Shown in pieces: positions 8,733 to 16,927 of a stretch of DNA of 37,846 bases (its first letter is position 1; the number at the start of each line of letters is the position of its first letter). The position numbers and the translations under genes were made by a program. The notes under the pieces are model-generated. The model was not told the DNA's origin. It was given only the letters and a program-made list of their open reading frames with translations, and made no database searches. Source of the DNA: Oscillospiraceae bacterium (GTDB taxonomy: Bacteria; Bacillota; Clostridia; Oscillospirales; WRJC01); assembly GCA_009780985.1 (NCBI GenBank), contig WQYZ01000020.1:1-37846 (forward strand), given 5' to 3'.

Positions 8733-8810
8733 TTATCTCTGCCCTTTTATCTCAATGCCAAGTTCGTCACCCAATTCGCGCAGTAATGCTAAAATTTGTT
8801 TTTTATCCAT
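8733..8810 (-). pseudogene. Truncated 5' remnant of a nucleotidyltransferase-like gene
   Basis: A 25-codon frame that begins MDKKQILALLRELGDELG, very close to the start of the protein at 7349-7906 (MDKEQILKLLNELGDELA), and then ends GIEIKGQR and stop. The tail differs from the full gene and looks like the C-terminal end of AspS in this window (DELGIEIKEKK). It therefore seems to be a broken copy, perhaps joined to another sequence. Translation as a leader peptide is possible but no partner regulatory structure was seen. Confidence 0.6.
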
Positions 8811-8930
8811 AAAATACATTATAGCATAGAAAATATTCGTAATCATGTAGAAGATATATATTTTATCGCGTTGTCACAAAAGCTTGAGGGTGCGTAAAAA
8901 CAAAAAGCGTTCGGCAATTTGCACAAAAAT

Positions 8931-9010
8931 GTAGGGCACGGCGACCCCGACGTGCCGTTTTAATACGGATTTACTGGGAATCCCGGCATGTCGAGGTCGC
9001 CATGCCCTAC
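8931..9010. repeat. Inverted repeat with GTAGGG ends, 27-bp arms
   Basis: The arms at 8931-8957 and 8984-9010 match over 27 bp with three mismatches, all transitions. The ends read GTAGGG and CCCTAC. A 26-nt AT-richer loop separates them. The same end sequence borders palindromes at 19491-19517, 31631-31755 (variant GTGGGG) and 34157-34270, so this is one member of a dispersed family. It lies in the gap between the truncated remnant and the kinase-like gene. No coding frame was seen within it. Confidence 0.85.
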
Positions 9011-9082
9011 AAAATGGTCTCTTCTTTTGCGCATTTTGCTATTTCAATTTCGTTTTTACACAGTCCGGCTTATTTTGTGTAT

Positions 9083-10087
9083 TTAAAAATCTACGTTCAA
9101 ATATGGTTCAAGCCATTCAGTCAAGCTCATGTTTTTATCCCACAAATCCCTGTTCTGTGTTTTCGCCCACCACCAGATACCTTTACGCTCATTAAGCATA
9201 TATAGTTTTAAACGCTCGAAAAATTTTTCGCGCGGCGGGTTTAACTTTATATATGTATTTATAAATTCTTTTGCTAAACTGGCATCCTCATCAATATACA
9301 TGGCAGATATTCTTGACAAATCTCTTTCGCAGTCACCGAAATGCGACATCGCAAAGTCAAACACCGCACACACTTTCCACTCGCCGTTATCGTTTGAAAA
9401 CAGCACATTATCCTCTTTAAAGTCGTCCATTAGAAAACACGGCTCGAACGGGACTGACAGCGCGTCTTTATTTTTCGCGATAATCTCGTTTATATATTTA
9501 ACATCACTGCTTCTAATCTCTATAAGGTCTTCAATCTCATTTGCGATTCCGCCGATTATAGATTCCGCATAAGCTTCACTGCTTTTATATTCAAATGCGA
9601 AAGGGAAAGGATTTGTTCCATTTTGATGATTCTCAGGTTCATACTTTAACTTATGCATCTCCGCTAATGTTTCAGCCATTGCGCGCGCTATTTTAAGGCG
9701 TTCATCTTTTGATAAATCAAGAATAAGCGTGCCGCCGTTCATAGTTTGTATGCCTGACATTCGCGGCATAATTGCGTATTTAAAGCCGAATATATCTGTG
9801 TCGTTATCTATCATATACGGGTAAGCCGTAGGCACGCTTGTTTTTTCACGCAGATTTTCGACTGCAAATTTTTCAACGTCAAACTGCTCGTCATAAAATG
9901 GTCTGCCTCTGAATACATATTCGCCTTTTGTAGATGTGAGAAACACGTTTTGCCCCACAACTCCGCCGGTTACTTTTTCAACTTTAATTAGATTGCCTAA
10001 GTTTAATTTTTGCAGAGCTTTCTCAAACTGCTCGCCGCTTATTTCGCCGAGACTTCCGGCGTAATCAACCTTTTCTTTCATATTCAT
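9083..10087 (-). CDS. Aminoglycoside-phosphotransferase-family (APH-like) kinase
   Basis: A 334-residue protein with the APH/choline-kinase fold. Motifs: an N-lobe GGVVGQNVFLTSTKGEYVFR; the catalytic loop at LMDDFKEDNVLF, matching HxDxxxxN with Met in place of the usual His; and the metal-binding VFDFAMSHFGD. The usual HGD His is absent but Asp and Asn are kept. The substrate is unknown; many such proteins phosphorylate small metabolites rather than aminoglycosides. GGAG lies 9 nt before the ATG. It starts 85 nt after aspS ends on the same strand, so may be the last gene of that operon. Confidence 0.82.
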   Translation of the reverse strand: MNMKEKVDYAGSLGEISGEQFEKALQKLNLGNLIKVEKVTGGVVGQNVFLTSTKGEYVFRGRPFYDEQFDVEKFAVENLREKTSVPTAYPYMIDNDTDIFGFKYAIMPRMSGIQTMNGGTLILDLSKDERLKIARAMAETLAEMHKLKYEPENHQNGTNPFPFAFEYKSSEAYAESIIGGIANEIEDLIEIRSSDVKYINEIIAKNKDALSVPFEPCFLMDDFKEDNVLFSNDNGEWKVCAVFDFAMSHFGDCERDLSRISAMYIDEDASLAKEFINTYIKLNPPREKFFERLKLYMLNERKGIWWWAKTQNRDLWDKNMSLTEWLEPYLNVDF

Positions 10088-10172
10088 ATTTCATTTCTCC
10101 GATAATATAAATTTCCTTCATAATAATCACATATTGCCTGTTACGCAGATAATGTTATTACCCTGCCATTTT

Positions 10173-11939
10173 CTACTTCTTCTCTTTTATCTCAATACCC
10201 AGCTCGTCCAATGCCTTTTTGTCGGCGACCGACGGCGCGCCGCTCATAAGCTCCGACGCGTTCTGCACTTTCGGGAACGCTATAACGTCGCGTATATTTG
10301 TAAGTCCGAGAAGCAAACAGGTGAGCCGCTCTATCCCAAATGCCAGTCCGCCGTGCTGAGGCGCGCCGTATTTATACGCTTCAAGTAAAAATCCAAAACG
10401 TTCGTTTGCGATTTCTTCTTCATAGCCTAAGAATTTTAATATGCGCTGCTGCATTTCGGGATTATTTATTCTAATCGAACCGCCTCCGGCTTCCCAGCCG
10501 TTTATGACTATATCATATGCTCTCGCATGGATTTTCGACGGGTCGCTGTTGAGATATTTGTCAAGCTCGTCGGGGTTCGGCATTGTGAACGGGTGATGTT
10601 TCGCATACCATCTGCCGTCTTCCTCGCTGTACTCAAACATCGGGAAATCCGTAACCCAGAGAAGTTTATATACATTTTTCGGGATTTTATCTTTTCTTTT
10701 TGCGATTTCACACCGCAATGCGCCAAGTGAAGCGTAAACAACTTCAGGATTTGCATCCGAAATTATAAAAACTGCTTCGTTTGTTTTCACGTCAAATAAC
10801 TCCAGAATCTTTTTATTTTCTTCATCAGTCAAAAATTTGGAATAAGACGACGTGGGAGTTTCGGAGTTTTTATACCACGCGAGACCTTTTGCCTTATATG
10901 TCTTGACGTATTCGGTGAGCGCGTCGATTTCTTTGCGCGAAAAATCTTCGTCGATTTTTATGCCTTTGACTAAACCGCCGTTTTCGATTGCGTCGCCGAA
11001 AACTTTAAACGAACACCCTTTAAGTGCTTCGGTCAAATCGACAAATTCATAACCGAAGCGCAGGTCCGGCTTATCCGAACCGTATTTATTCATGCACTCG
11101 TCGTAAGTCATGCGGAGCAGAGGCGTTTCTATATCGACGTCAAGTATCTTTTTAAATAAAGTTTTTATATATCCTTCTATTATTTCATAAATTTCGTCTT
11201 CGTCAACAAAGCTCATTTCCAAGTCGATTTGGGTAAATTCCGGCTGCCTGTCCGCCCTTAAATCCTCGTCCCTGTAACATCTCGCGATTTGAAAATACCG
11301 GTCGAATCCCGCGACCATAAGAAGCTGTTTATATAACTGCGGAGATTGAGGCAGAACGTAGAATTTGCCGTTATGCACTCTGCTCGGCACAAGATAGTCC
11401 CGCGCGCCCTCCGGCGTAGGTTTGATTAAATTCGGCGTTTCTATATCTATAAATCCGTTGTCGTAAAAATAATCCCGCGTAACTCTCTGCACATTATGCC
11501 TGAAAATTATATTTGAGTTCAGCGACGGTCTGCGCAAATCCAGATATCTGTATTTTAATCTCAATTCTTCGTTGACGTTTGAGTCTTCAACAATTTCAAA
11601 CGGGGGAGTCTGCGCTTCTCCGTATATTACGATATTATCCGCGTCGATTTCTATCGCTCCGGTTTTTCTGTCTTCATTGACGTCTTTTCCGCGGGATTTG
11701 ACAGTTCCGGTTACGGCGATAACAAATTCACTTCTTAACTTTTTGGCAGTTTCAAAAACTTCCCTGTCAGTGTGGTCACCCAAAGCAATCTGAATAATTC
11801 CGGTTCTGTCGCGCAAATCTATAAATATAAGCGCGCCTTTATGCCGCTGTTTCTGTACCCAGCCCATGACGCAGACTTGTTTTCCTATATCGTTCACGGA
11901 TAGATCCGTGTTGTAATGCGTTCGTTTTAAGTTTTTCAT
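10173..11939 (-). CDS. aspS: Aspartyl-tRNA synthetase
   Basis: Charges tRNA-Asp (and, in some bacteria, tRNA-Asn) with aspartate. Class II, bacterial type, about 588 residues. N-terminal OB-fold anticodon domain with QRHKGALIFIDLRDRTGIIQ; motif 2 region CYRDEDLRADRQPEFTQIDL; a GAD insertion domain in the middle; motif 3 GGLAFGIERL, where many AspRS have GLDRL. The C-terminal IRDVIAFPK is standard. I chose ATG 11939; a GTG 15 nt upstream is in frame, but neither start has an ideally placed site (AGGTG lies about 12 nt before the ATG). The gene is downstream of hisS, a common pairing in Firmicutes. Confidence 0.97.
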   Translation of the reverse strand: MKNLKRTHYNTDLSVNDIGKQVCVMGWVQKQRHKGALIFIDLRDRTGIIQIALGDHTDREVFETAKKLRSEFVIAVTGTVKSRGKDVNEDRKTGAIEIDADNIVIYGEAQTPPFEIVEDSNVNEELRLKYRYLDLRRPSLNSNIIFRHNVQRVTRDYFYDNGFIDIETPNLIKPTPEGARDYLVPSRVHNGKFYVLPQSPQLYKQLLMVAGFDRYFQIARCYRDEDLRADRQPEFTQIDLEMSFVDEDEIYEIIEGYIKTLFKKILDVDIETPLLRMTYDECMNKYGSDKPDLRFGYEFVDLTEALKGCSFKVFGDAIENGGLVKGIKIDEDFSRKEIDALTEYVKTYKAKGLAWYKNSETPTSSYSKFLTDEENKKILELFDVKTNEAVFIISDANPEVVYASLGALRCEIAKRKDKIPKNVYKLLWVTDFPMFEYSEEDGRWYAKHHPFTMPNPDELDKYLNSDPSKIHARAYDIVINGWEAGGGSIRINNPEMQQRILKFLGYEEEIANERFGFLLEAYKYGAPQHGGLAFGIERLTCLLLGLTNIRDVIAFPKVQNASELMSGAPSVADKKALDELGIEIKEKK

Positions 11940-11972
11940 TTTATATGATTTCACCTATCAATTCTTTATAAA

Positions 11973-12182
11973 TTATTTTTTCTTTGTTATCTTAGAAATT
12001 AAGTAAATAATCCCGACAACTATTGCCAGAACTATGACAAATCCTATAATTCCGATTATTATTCTTATAATGCCGGCGAGTACCCAGAATACTACCCATA
12101 CGACTACAGGCACTATTATAATAAAAGCTATTATCGCGATTATTATTCTTACAACTAACGGTAAATTATTAAAGTTTTTCAT
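11973..12182 (-). CDS. Small two-helix membrane protein
   Basis: A 69-residue protein made almost entirely of Ile and Val, with two hydrophobic helices (about residues 9-35 and 39-63) joined by a short turn and ending KITKKK, which predicts both ends on the inside of the membrane. It lies 4 nt after hisS and about 33 nt before aspS, so it is translated with the two synthetases. I know no function. The strong start, the spacing and the perfect hydrophobic pattern support it being real. Confidence 0.65.
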   Translation of the reverse strand: MKNFNNLPLVVRIIIAIIAFIIIVPVVVWVVFWVLAGIIRIIIGIIGFVIVLAIVVGIIYLISKITKKK

Positions 12183-12186
12183 AAAA

Positions 12187-13446
12187 TCACCTTTCTAATC
12201 TTTTAATTAATTCATCAAACCCGACTTCGTTTTGTTCCGATGTGCGCATATTTTTCAAAACAGCTTTTTTCTCCGCGACTTCTTTATCGCCGATTATATA
12301 TACAAACTTCGCGCCGATTTTATCGGCGTATTTCATCTGCGATTTAAGCGAACGCTCCATATTGTCAGTCTCGGCGTAAACATTGCTGTCGCGAAGTTTT
12401 CGGACTAACGCGACGGCAGTTTCCTTAGCTTTATCGTCGGATAACGCTGCTATATAAATCAAAGGCTTGTCGCGTTCGGGGAAATATCCGCCGATGTTTT
12501 CAAGCGCCATAATAATTCTCGTCAGTCCCAATCCAAAGCCGATTCCGGGAAGTTTCGGACCTCCTATCAATTCGCTCAAACCGTCGTATCTTCCGCCGCC
12601 GCCGAGAGCGTCTTGCGCGCCTACGGACTTTGACGTAAATTCAAACACCGTTTTTGTATAATAATCAAAACCCCGCACAATCAACGGATTTATGATAAAT
12701 TCAATTCCCGAACTTCTTAAATAAATTTGCAGTTTATCAAAATGCTCTTTGCACTCCACGCACACATAATCCTTATGTTTCGGCGCGTTTGCGACAATAT
12801 TCTTGCAAATGTCGCTTTTGCAGTCCAAAATGCGCGTCGGATTGCGTTCAAAACGCGATTTGCACGCGTCGCATAAATTGTCATAACTTTCCCTAAGATA
12901 CTCTTTTAAGATTTTATTGTATTTCGGACGGCAGTCGTCTTTCATACAACCGATTGTGTTTATATTTATGGCTATGTTTCCTATGCCGAGTTTCCTGAAA
13001 AGAGTATCGGCAAGACTTATCACTTCCCCATCCACTATCGGCGACGTTGCCCCTACCTGTTCAATGCCGAACGTATAATATTCCCTCGAGCGTCCGGCTT
13101 GAGGCTTTTCATATCTGAAACAACTCATAATATAATATAATTTCAACGGAAGGGCATCGCCGTAAAGCGAATTTTCTATAACGCTGCGTATTACGTTTGC
13201 CGTTCCCTCAGGGCGAAGCGTATAACTTCGGTTTTCCCTGTCAGTGAAAGTATACATTTCTTTTTGAACGACGTCCGTAGCGTCGCCCATACCGCGCTGA
13301 AAAAGTTCCGTCGCCTCAAACGTCGGCACACGTATCTCCGCAAATCCGTACGATTTGCATATATTTCTTATAATATCTTCAACATACTGCCATTTTACTG
13401 AATCGGACGGCAGTATATCAAGAGTCCCTCTTGGTTTTTGTATCAT
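12187..13446 (-). CDS. hisS: Histidyl-tRNA synthetase
   Basis: Charges tRNA-His with histidine. A class II enzyme of 419 residues, the normal size. Motif 1 region at KPRGTLDILPS with FEATELFQRG; motif 2 SCFRYEKPQAGRSREYYTFG; His-specific ALGGGGRYDGL near residue 275; motif 3 GIGFGLGLTRI. The C-terminal anticodon-binding domain holds the AETDNMERSLKSQMKYADK segment. It starts 30 nt after mgsA on the same strand and is followed by the 69-residue membrane protein. No T-box leader precedes it. Confidence 0.97.
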   Translation of the reverse strand: MIQKPRGTLDILPSDSVKWQYVEDIIRNICKSYGFAEIRVPTFEATELFQRGMGDATDVVQKEMYTFTDRENRSYTLRPEGTANVIRSVIENSLYGDALPLKLYYIMSCFRYEKPQAGRSREYYTFGIEQVGATSPIVDGEVISLADTLFRKLGIGNIAININTIGCMKDDCRPKYNKILKEYLRESYDNLCDACKSRFERNPTRILDCKSDICKNIVANAPKHKDYVCVECKEHFDKLQIYLRSSGIEFIINPLIVRGFDYYTKTVFEFTSKSVGAQDALGGGGRYDGLSELIGGPKLPGIGFGLGLTRIIMALENIGGYFPERDKPLIYIAALSDDKAKETAVALVRKLRDSNVYAETDNMERSLKSQMKYADKIGAKFVYIIGDKEVAEKKAVLKNMRTSEQNEVGFDELIKRLER

Positions 13447-13476
13447 AAAATTTTATATTCTCCCTAATTATTTAAA

Positions 13477-13941
13477 TTATTGATGTTTTACGGTTTTTTC
13501 GCCGTTTTCTCTGTTATCTTTGTGTTCTCTGTTTTTGTTGTAAATCGGATTGACGTAATTGCGCCAGTCTAAATCTCCCCGTTCCACTGCGCAGATTAAA
13601 ATCTCCGCCGTCGCAATATTTGTGGCAACGGGGATATTATGCACGTCGCACAGGCGAAGAATATTAATAGCGTCCTCGTCGTAACTCTCGACGCTTGTCG
13701 TGTCCCTGAAATATAACAGGCAGTCTATTTCGTTATACGAAATCCTCGAGGCCATCTGCTGTTCTCCGCCGTAATCGCCCATAAGCATTTTTTCGATTTT
13801 TAACCCCGTGGCGTCGGATATATATTTCCCCGTAATTGCAGTTGCGCAAAGACTGTGATTTTTTAATATATTATAATACGCTATGCAGAATTGAGCCATT
13901 AGTTCTTTTTTCTTATCGTGAGCTATTATTGCTATTTCCAT
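13477..13941 (-). CDS. mgsA: Methylglyoxal synthase homolog with altered active site
   Basis: MgsA converts dihydroxyacetone phosphate to methylglyoxal. The 154-residue protein clearly has the fold: IAIIAHDKKKELM, AITGKYISDATGL, and NILRLCDVHNIPVATNIATAEIL. Yet two active-site positions differ from the E. coli enzyme: Glu60 in GGEQQ stands where Asp71 is, and Tyr87 stands where His98 is; Asp80 and Asp90 match Asp91 and Asp101. The GPLGG phosphate loop reads GDYGG. Activity is therefore uncertain. A polar tail rich in Asn, Lys and Glu ends the protein. In Clostridia mgsA commonly follows the min genes, and here it follows a MinD-like gene. Confidence 0.85.
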   Translation of the reverse strand: MEIAIIAHDKKKELMAQFCIAYYNILKNHSLCATAITGKYISDATGLKIEKMLMGDYGGEQQMASRISYNEIDCLLYFRDTTSVESYDEDAINILRLCDVHNIPVATNIATAEILICAVERGDLDWRNYVNPIYNKNREHKDNRENGEKTVKHQ

Positions 13942-13985
13942 TATACAATATCCCCCATCTCATGCTACTAATTAACACTTAACAA

Positions 13986-14918
13986 TTAAATTCTGTTCGT
14001 ATCTTTTATCTCTTTTTTAAAATACAGATTATTAGTTTTAATCCCGTCGTATTTTCTGCTCAGTATAATATTGCTTTCCAAAACACGCCCCACTATATCG
14101 TCGAAAAACCGGCGCAGTTTTCTTGTCCTGACGTCGTAAGCCGTTTTGCCGAGTTCCTGGTAATCCCTGAGCATATTGTTTATTTCTATCAGTCCTATTA
14201 ATTTTATTTTTGAACGCTCGATTATATCTACTATCCCCAAATTCAATCCTCTCGATATTCCTTTGGGATTGAAGCAGTTTATAATCAAACGCACTTTTTC
14301 TCCCTCATTGCCTTTTTCGGACAAAAACAGAGCCATTTTTTCGGAAGAACGTATAGAGGCGGCTGAATGAAGCGTTATGACAAATATATAATCCGTATGT
14401 TTAGCTAATGAATCAAAAAAGGGAAATCTGCCGGACGGACAGTCGAATATTATAAAATCATATGTTTCTTTAGCTTTTTTAATAAAATCGCTGATTTCTT
14501 CATCTGAAAACTTAGTCAAATCGTATGACGACGGGGATTTCAGCACATCCACAGAGTAATATAATTGTTCTTCAGACTCGCTTGACCTGTTTGGAACGGT
14601 AGAATTGTTCAGATTATTTAAATTATTTTGATTATTCGAGACATTATTTTTTTTATTCGGATTAAAGGTTGATTTTTTTACGTAAACAGCGTCTTCAATT
14701 TTGACTTTACCCTCGATTACGTCGCAGAAATTATATATTGTGTCGCTTTCGCAGCCCATAAACAAATCAATGGAACCGGAAGAAGCGTCAATGTCTATAA
14801 TCAGAACTTTATATTTGCTTACTGCAAATCCAATCGCCAGATTTACAGAAATCGTCGATTTGCCAACTCCGCCTTTAAACGAAGTTATCATTATAGATTT
14901 ACCCAACTGAACGGACAC
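13986..14918 (-). CDS. MinD/ParA-like P-loop ATPase
   Basis: A 310-residue deviant-Walker ATPase. The P-loop FKGGVGKST is at about residues 14-22, followed by the ParA/MinD pattern SVNLAIGFA and LIIDIDASSGSIDLFMG; later FIIFDCPSG is the Walker B region. An Asn-rich stretch of about 30 residues (roughly 85-115) interrupts the fold between conserved parts. It may be the cell-division MinD, given the mgsA neighbour, but minC and minE are absent and no C-terminal amphipathic helix is obvious, so a FlhG- or ParA-like role is equally open. Start taken at GTG 14918; an internal ATG at residue 10 is an alternative. Confidence 0.8.
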   Translation of the reverse strand: MSVQLGKSIMITSFKGGVGKSTISVNLAIGFAVSKYKVLIIDIDASSGSIDLFMGCESDTIYNFCDVIEGKVKIEDAVYVKKSTFNPNKKNNVSNNQNNLNNLNNSTVPNRSSESEEQLYYSVDVLKSPSSYDLTKFSDEEISDFIKKAKETYDFIIFDCPSGRFPFFDSLAKHTDYIFVITLHSAASIRSSEKMALFLSEKGNEGEKVRLIINCFNPKGISRGLNLGIVDIIERSKIKLIGLIEINNMLRDYQELGKTAYDVRTRKLRRFFDDIVGRVLESNIILSRKYDGIKTNNLYFKKEIKDTNRI

Positions 14919-14975
14919 CGCCTTTTTTATTATTCCTTAGAAATAATAAGTAATATTATACATTTTCACTAATTA

Positions 14976-15004
14976 AATATATCATAATTACGTCAATTTG
15001 TCAA
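14976..15004 (-). promoter_or_regulatory. Sigma-A-like promoter for the MinD-like/mgsA/hisS/aspS operon
   Basis: On the minus strand, TTGACA at 15004-14999 is followed by a 17-nt spacer and TATATT at 14981-14976, with a TG just before the -10 (extended form). It lies about 58 nt upstream of the MinD-like start and no other gene intervenes. The rest of this 382-nt divergent gap (14919-15300) holds the dacF leader and the repeat at 15193-15272. Confidence 0.7.
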
Positions 15005-15192
15005 TAGTAAACATTGCGATAACATAACAATCGCGTAAAAAATTATTGAAATTTGATTTCTTTCAAAATAATAAACAAATAGTAAATAAAATTAACGGAA
15101 AGTAAAAATTTTGATATTGCTGATTTTACCATGAAAAGCGGTAATATTTTGTATATAATATAAAATATAGAAATAAAATTTTATAATTATCT

Positions 15193-15272
15193 AATCAACT
15201 TCTGCCTGTTCCCTTGCCGAACACATTCGGCGATTCGCTTCGCTAATTTGGCGGAACCTCGCGAAGTTGATT
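15193..15272. repeat. Palindromic element with AATCAACTT/AAGTTGATT ends
   Basis: Outer 9-bp arms at 15193-15201 and 15264-15272 are perfect complements. Inside is a perfect GCCGAA-CACA-TTCGGC hairpin, and GTTCC pairs with GGAAC. The same outer arms occur at 20222-20250 downstream of rpmE with a much shorter core. It lies in the leader of the DacF-like gene. A separate 8-bp match, TTCTGCCT at 15200-15207 with AGGCAGAA at 15291-15298, would cover part of the ribosome binding site. Confidence 0.75.
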
Positions 15273-15300
15273 ATAGCAATAACAATCTGGAGGCAGAAAA

Positions 15301-16749
15301 GTGTCTGTTATTAATAAAAAAATTAGATTTATATTTGCCGTATTTTTCATCTGCTGTATTTTTTTGAATATATCGGTTATATCAGCCGCATCAACTACAT
15401 CGGCGGAAGATACGACCGTTGCGTCTGCGCTGTCTGATTCGTCCGATTTGTCCACTTCATACGGAAACGGAGTGACAGTCCATATGAATACGGACGGACT
15501 GACGGCTCCCCCCGATATTACCGCACAGGCGGCAATGATAATAAACATGGAGACAGGAAATGCAGTATACGAAAAAAACAGCAACCAAATCATCTATCCG
15601 GCATCAACCGTAAAAATCATGACAGCGATACTCGTTGTGGAAAATGTGCCGGACTTAAACAGCCAGACTTTAATCTCGCAATATGTTGTCGATAACACTA
15701 TCGTTACAAGCAAAAATATAGGCGTTTCCGTCGGAGAAGTTTTTACGGTTGAACAGCTTCTGAACGCGATGCTTCTTTACGGGGCAAATGACGCCGCGCT
15801 CGCATTGGCTGAATATGTTTCGGGCAGCGTGCCTGATTTTGTCGCTAAAATGAATGAAAAAGCCGCAGAACTCGGCTGTGTAAATACTGTTTTTACAAAT
15901 CCAAGCGGATTGCACGATGATTCTATGCACACAACCGCCGCCGATATTGCAAAAATCGCCGCATATGCGACTAAAAATCAAGTAATAATGGATATAACTT
16001 CTTCCGATTCGTTTGATATTCCCCCGACAAATAAAGATTCCGACCCACGCCCGCTTTTTAACCGTAATTATTTTACTTCAAAAGCTTCCGGAACAAATTC
16101 AGATTCTTATTACCCATACGCTAAAGGCATAAACGCCGGCAATACTTCGGCAGCCGGGTACTGTCTTGTGACCCTTGCTCAACAAGCCCAACAGAACGAG
16201 CTTTCCTATCTTTGCGTAGTGATGGGTTCCACGGCGATTCCGAGCGGAGATACCGAAATCCCTAATTCATATTCAGACGCTCATTCCCTGCTTGACTGGG
16301 CTTTTTCGATATATTCTTATAAAACAATCGTATCCACAAAAGACAAAATAAGCAGCCCGGAAGTAAGACTTTCAGCAAACAGGGATACAGTAACTCTCGT
16401 TCCCGACGCCGATATTTCCGTTCTGCTTCCGCAGAATGTGAATATGGACAAAGATATTGAAATAAAATCCACGACTTATACCGACAGTCTCGTGGCTCCG
16501 ATTTCCGTTGGGGACTGTCTCGGCGAAATCACCGTTTGGTATAAAGGGCAGATTGTCGGGAGCGCGAAACTTTTATCCACCGCGGCAGTTGAGCGCAGCA
16601 ACGTTTTATATGCCCTTGACCAGATAAAAGGCATAGTGTCGTGTCTTTGGTTTAAAGCAAGCGTAACTATATTTATCATATTATTTGCCGTCTATATTGT
16701 TATAATTTTGTTAAGAAATAACAGAAAAACGCCGAGGAAATTTTATTGA
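15301..16749 (+). CDS. DacF-like D-alanyl-D-alanine carboxypeptidase homolog, two motifs degenerate
   Basis: A 482-residue exported protein of the peptidoglycan DD-carboxypeptidase family. A signal peptide covers about residues 1-29 and a C-terminal membrane helix lies at about 455-473. The catalytic SxxK motif, STVK at residues 102-105, is intact. The second motif, usually SxN, reads GAN at 161-163, and the third, usually KTG, reads NAG at 278-280. Flanking sequence fits the family well (NEKAAELGCVNTVFTNPSGL, AAGYCLV). It may be a related but altered or inactive member. Start is GTG 15301 with GGAGG 7 nt upstream. Confidence 0.88.
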   Translation: MSVINKKIRFIFAVFFICCIFLNISVISAASTTSAEDTTVASALSDSSDLSTSYGNGVTVHMNTDGLTAPPDITAQAAMIINMETGNAVYEKNSNQIIYPASTVKIMTAILVVENVPDLNSQTLISQYVVDNTIVTSKNIGVSVGEVFTVEQLLNAMLLYGANDAALALAEYVSGSVPDFVAKMNEKAAELGCVNTVFTNPSGLHDDSMHTTAADIAKIAAYATKNQVIMDITSSDSFDIPPTNKDSDPRPLFNRNYFTSKASGTNSDSYYPYAKGINAGNTSAAGYCLVTLAQQAQQNELSYLCVVMGSTAIPSGDTEIPNSYSDAHSLLDWAFSIYSYKTIVSTKDKISSPEVRLSANRDTVTLVPDADISVLLPQNVNMDKDIEIKSTTYTDSLVAPISVGDCLGEITVWYKGQIVGSAKLLSTAAVERSNVLYALDQIKGIVSCLWFKASVTIFIILFAVYIVIILLRNNRKTPRKFY

Positions 16750-16927
16750 TATAATCAGCCTGACAGAAGATTCCGCTTTCTCTGAATTTGTCGGATTTTC
16801 AATAAATTTATGAATATTTGCCTTTCGTTCATTTAATTTTAATATATTTATATTAAATTAATATTAAAGATATTATACTGAAATAAATAGGGTTATTAAT
16901 TTTTACGAAAAGGTGGTAATTATTTTT

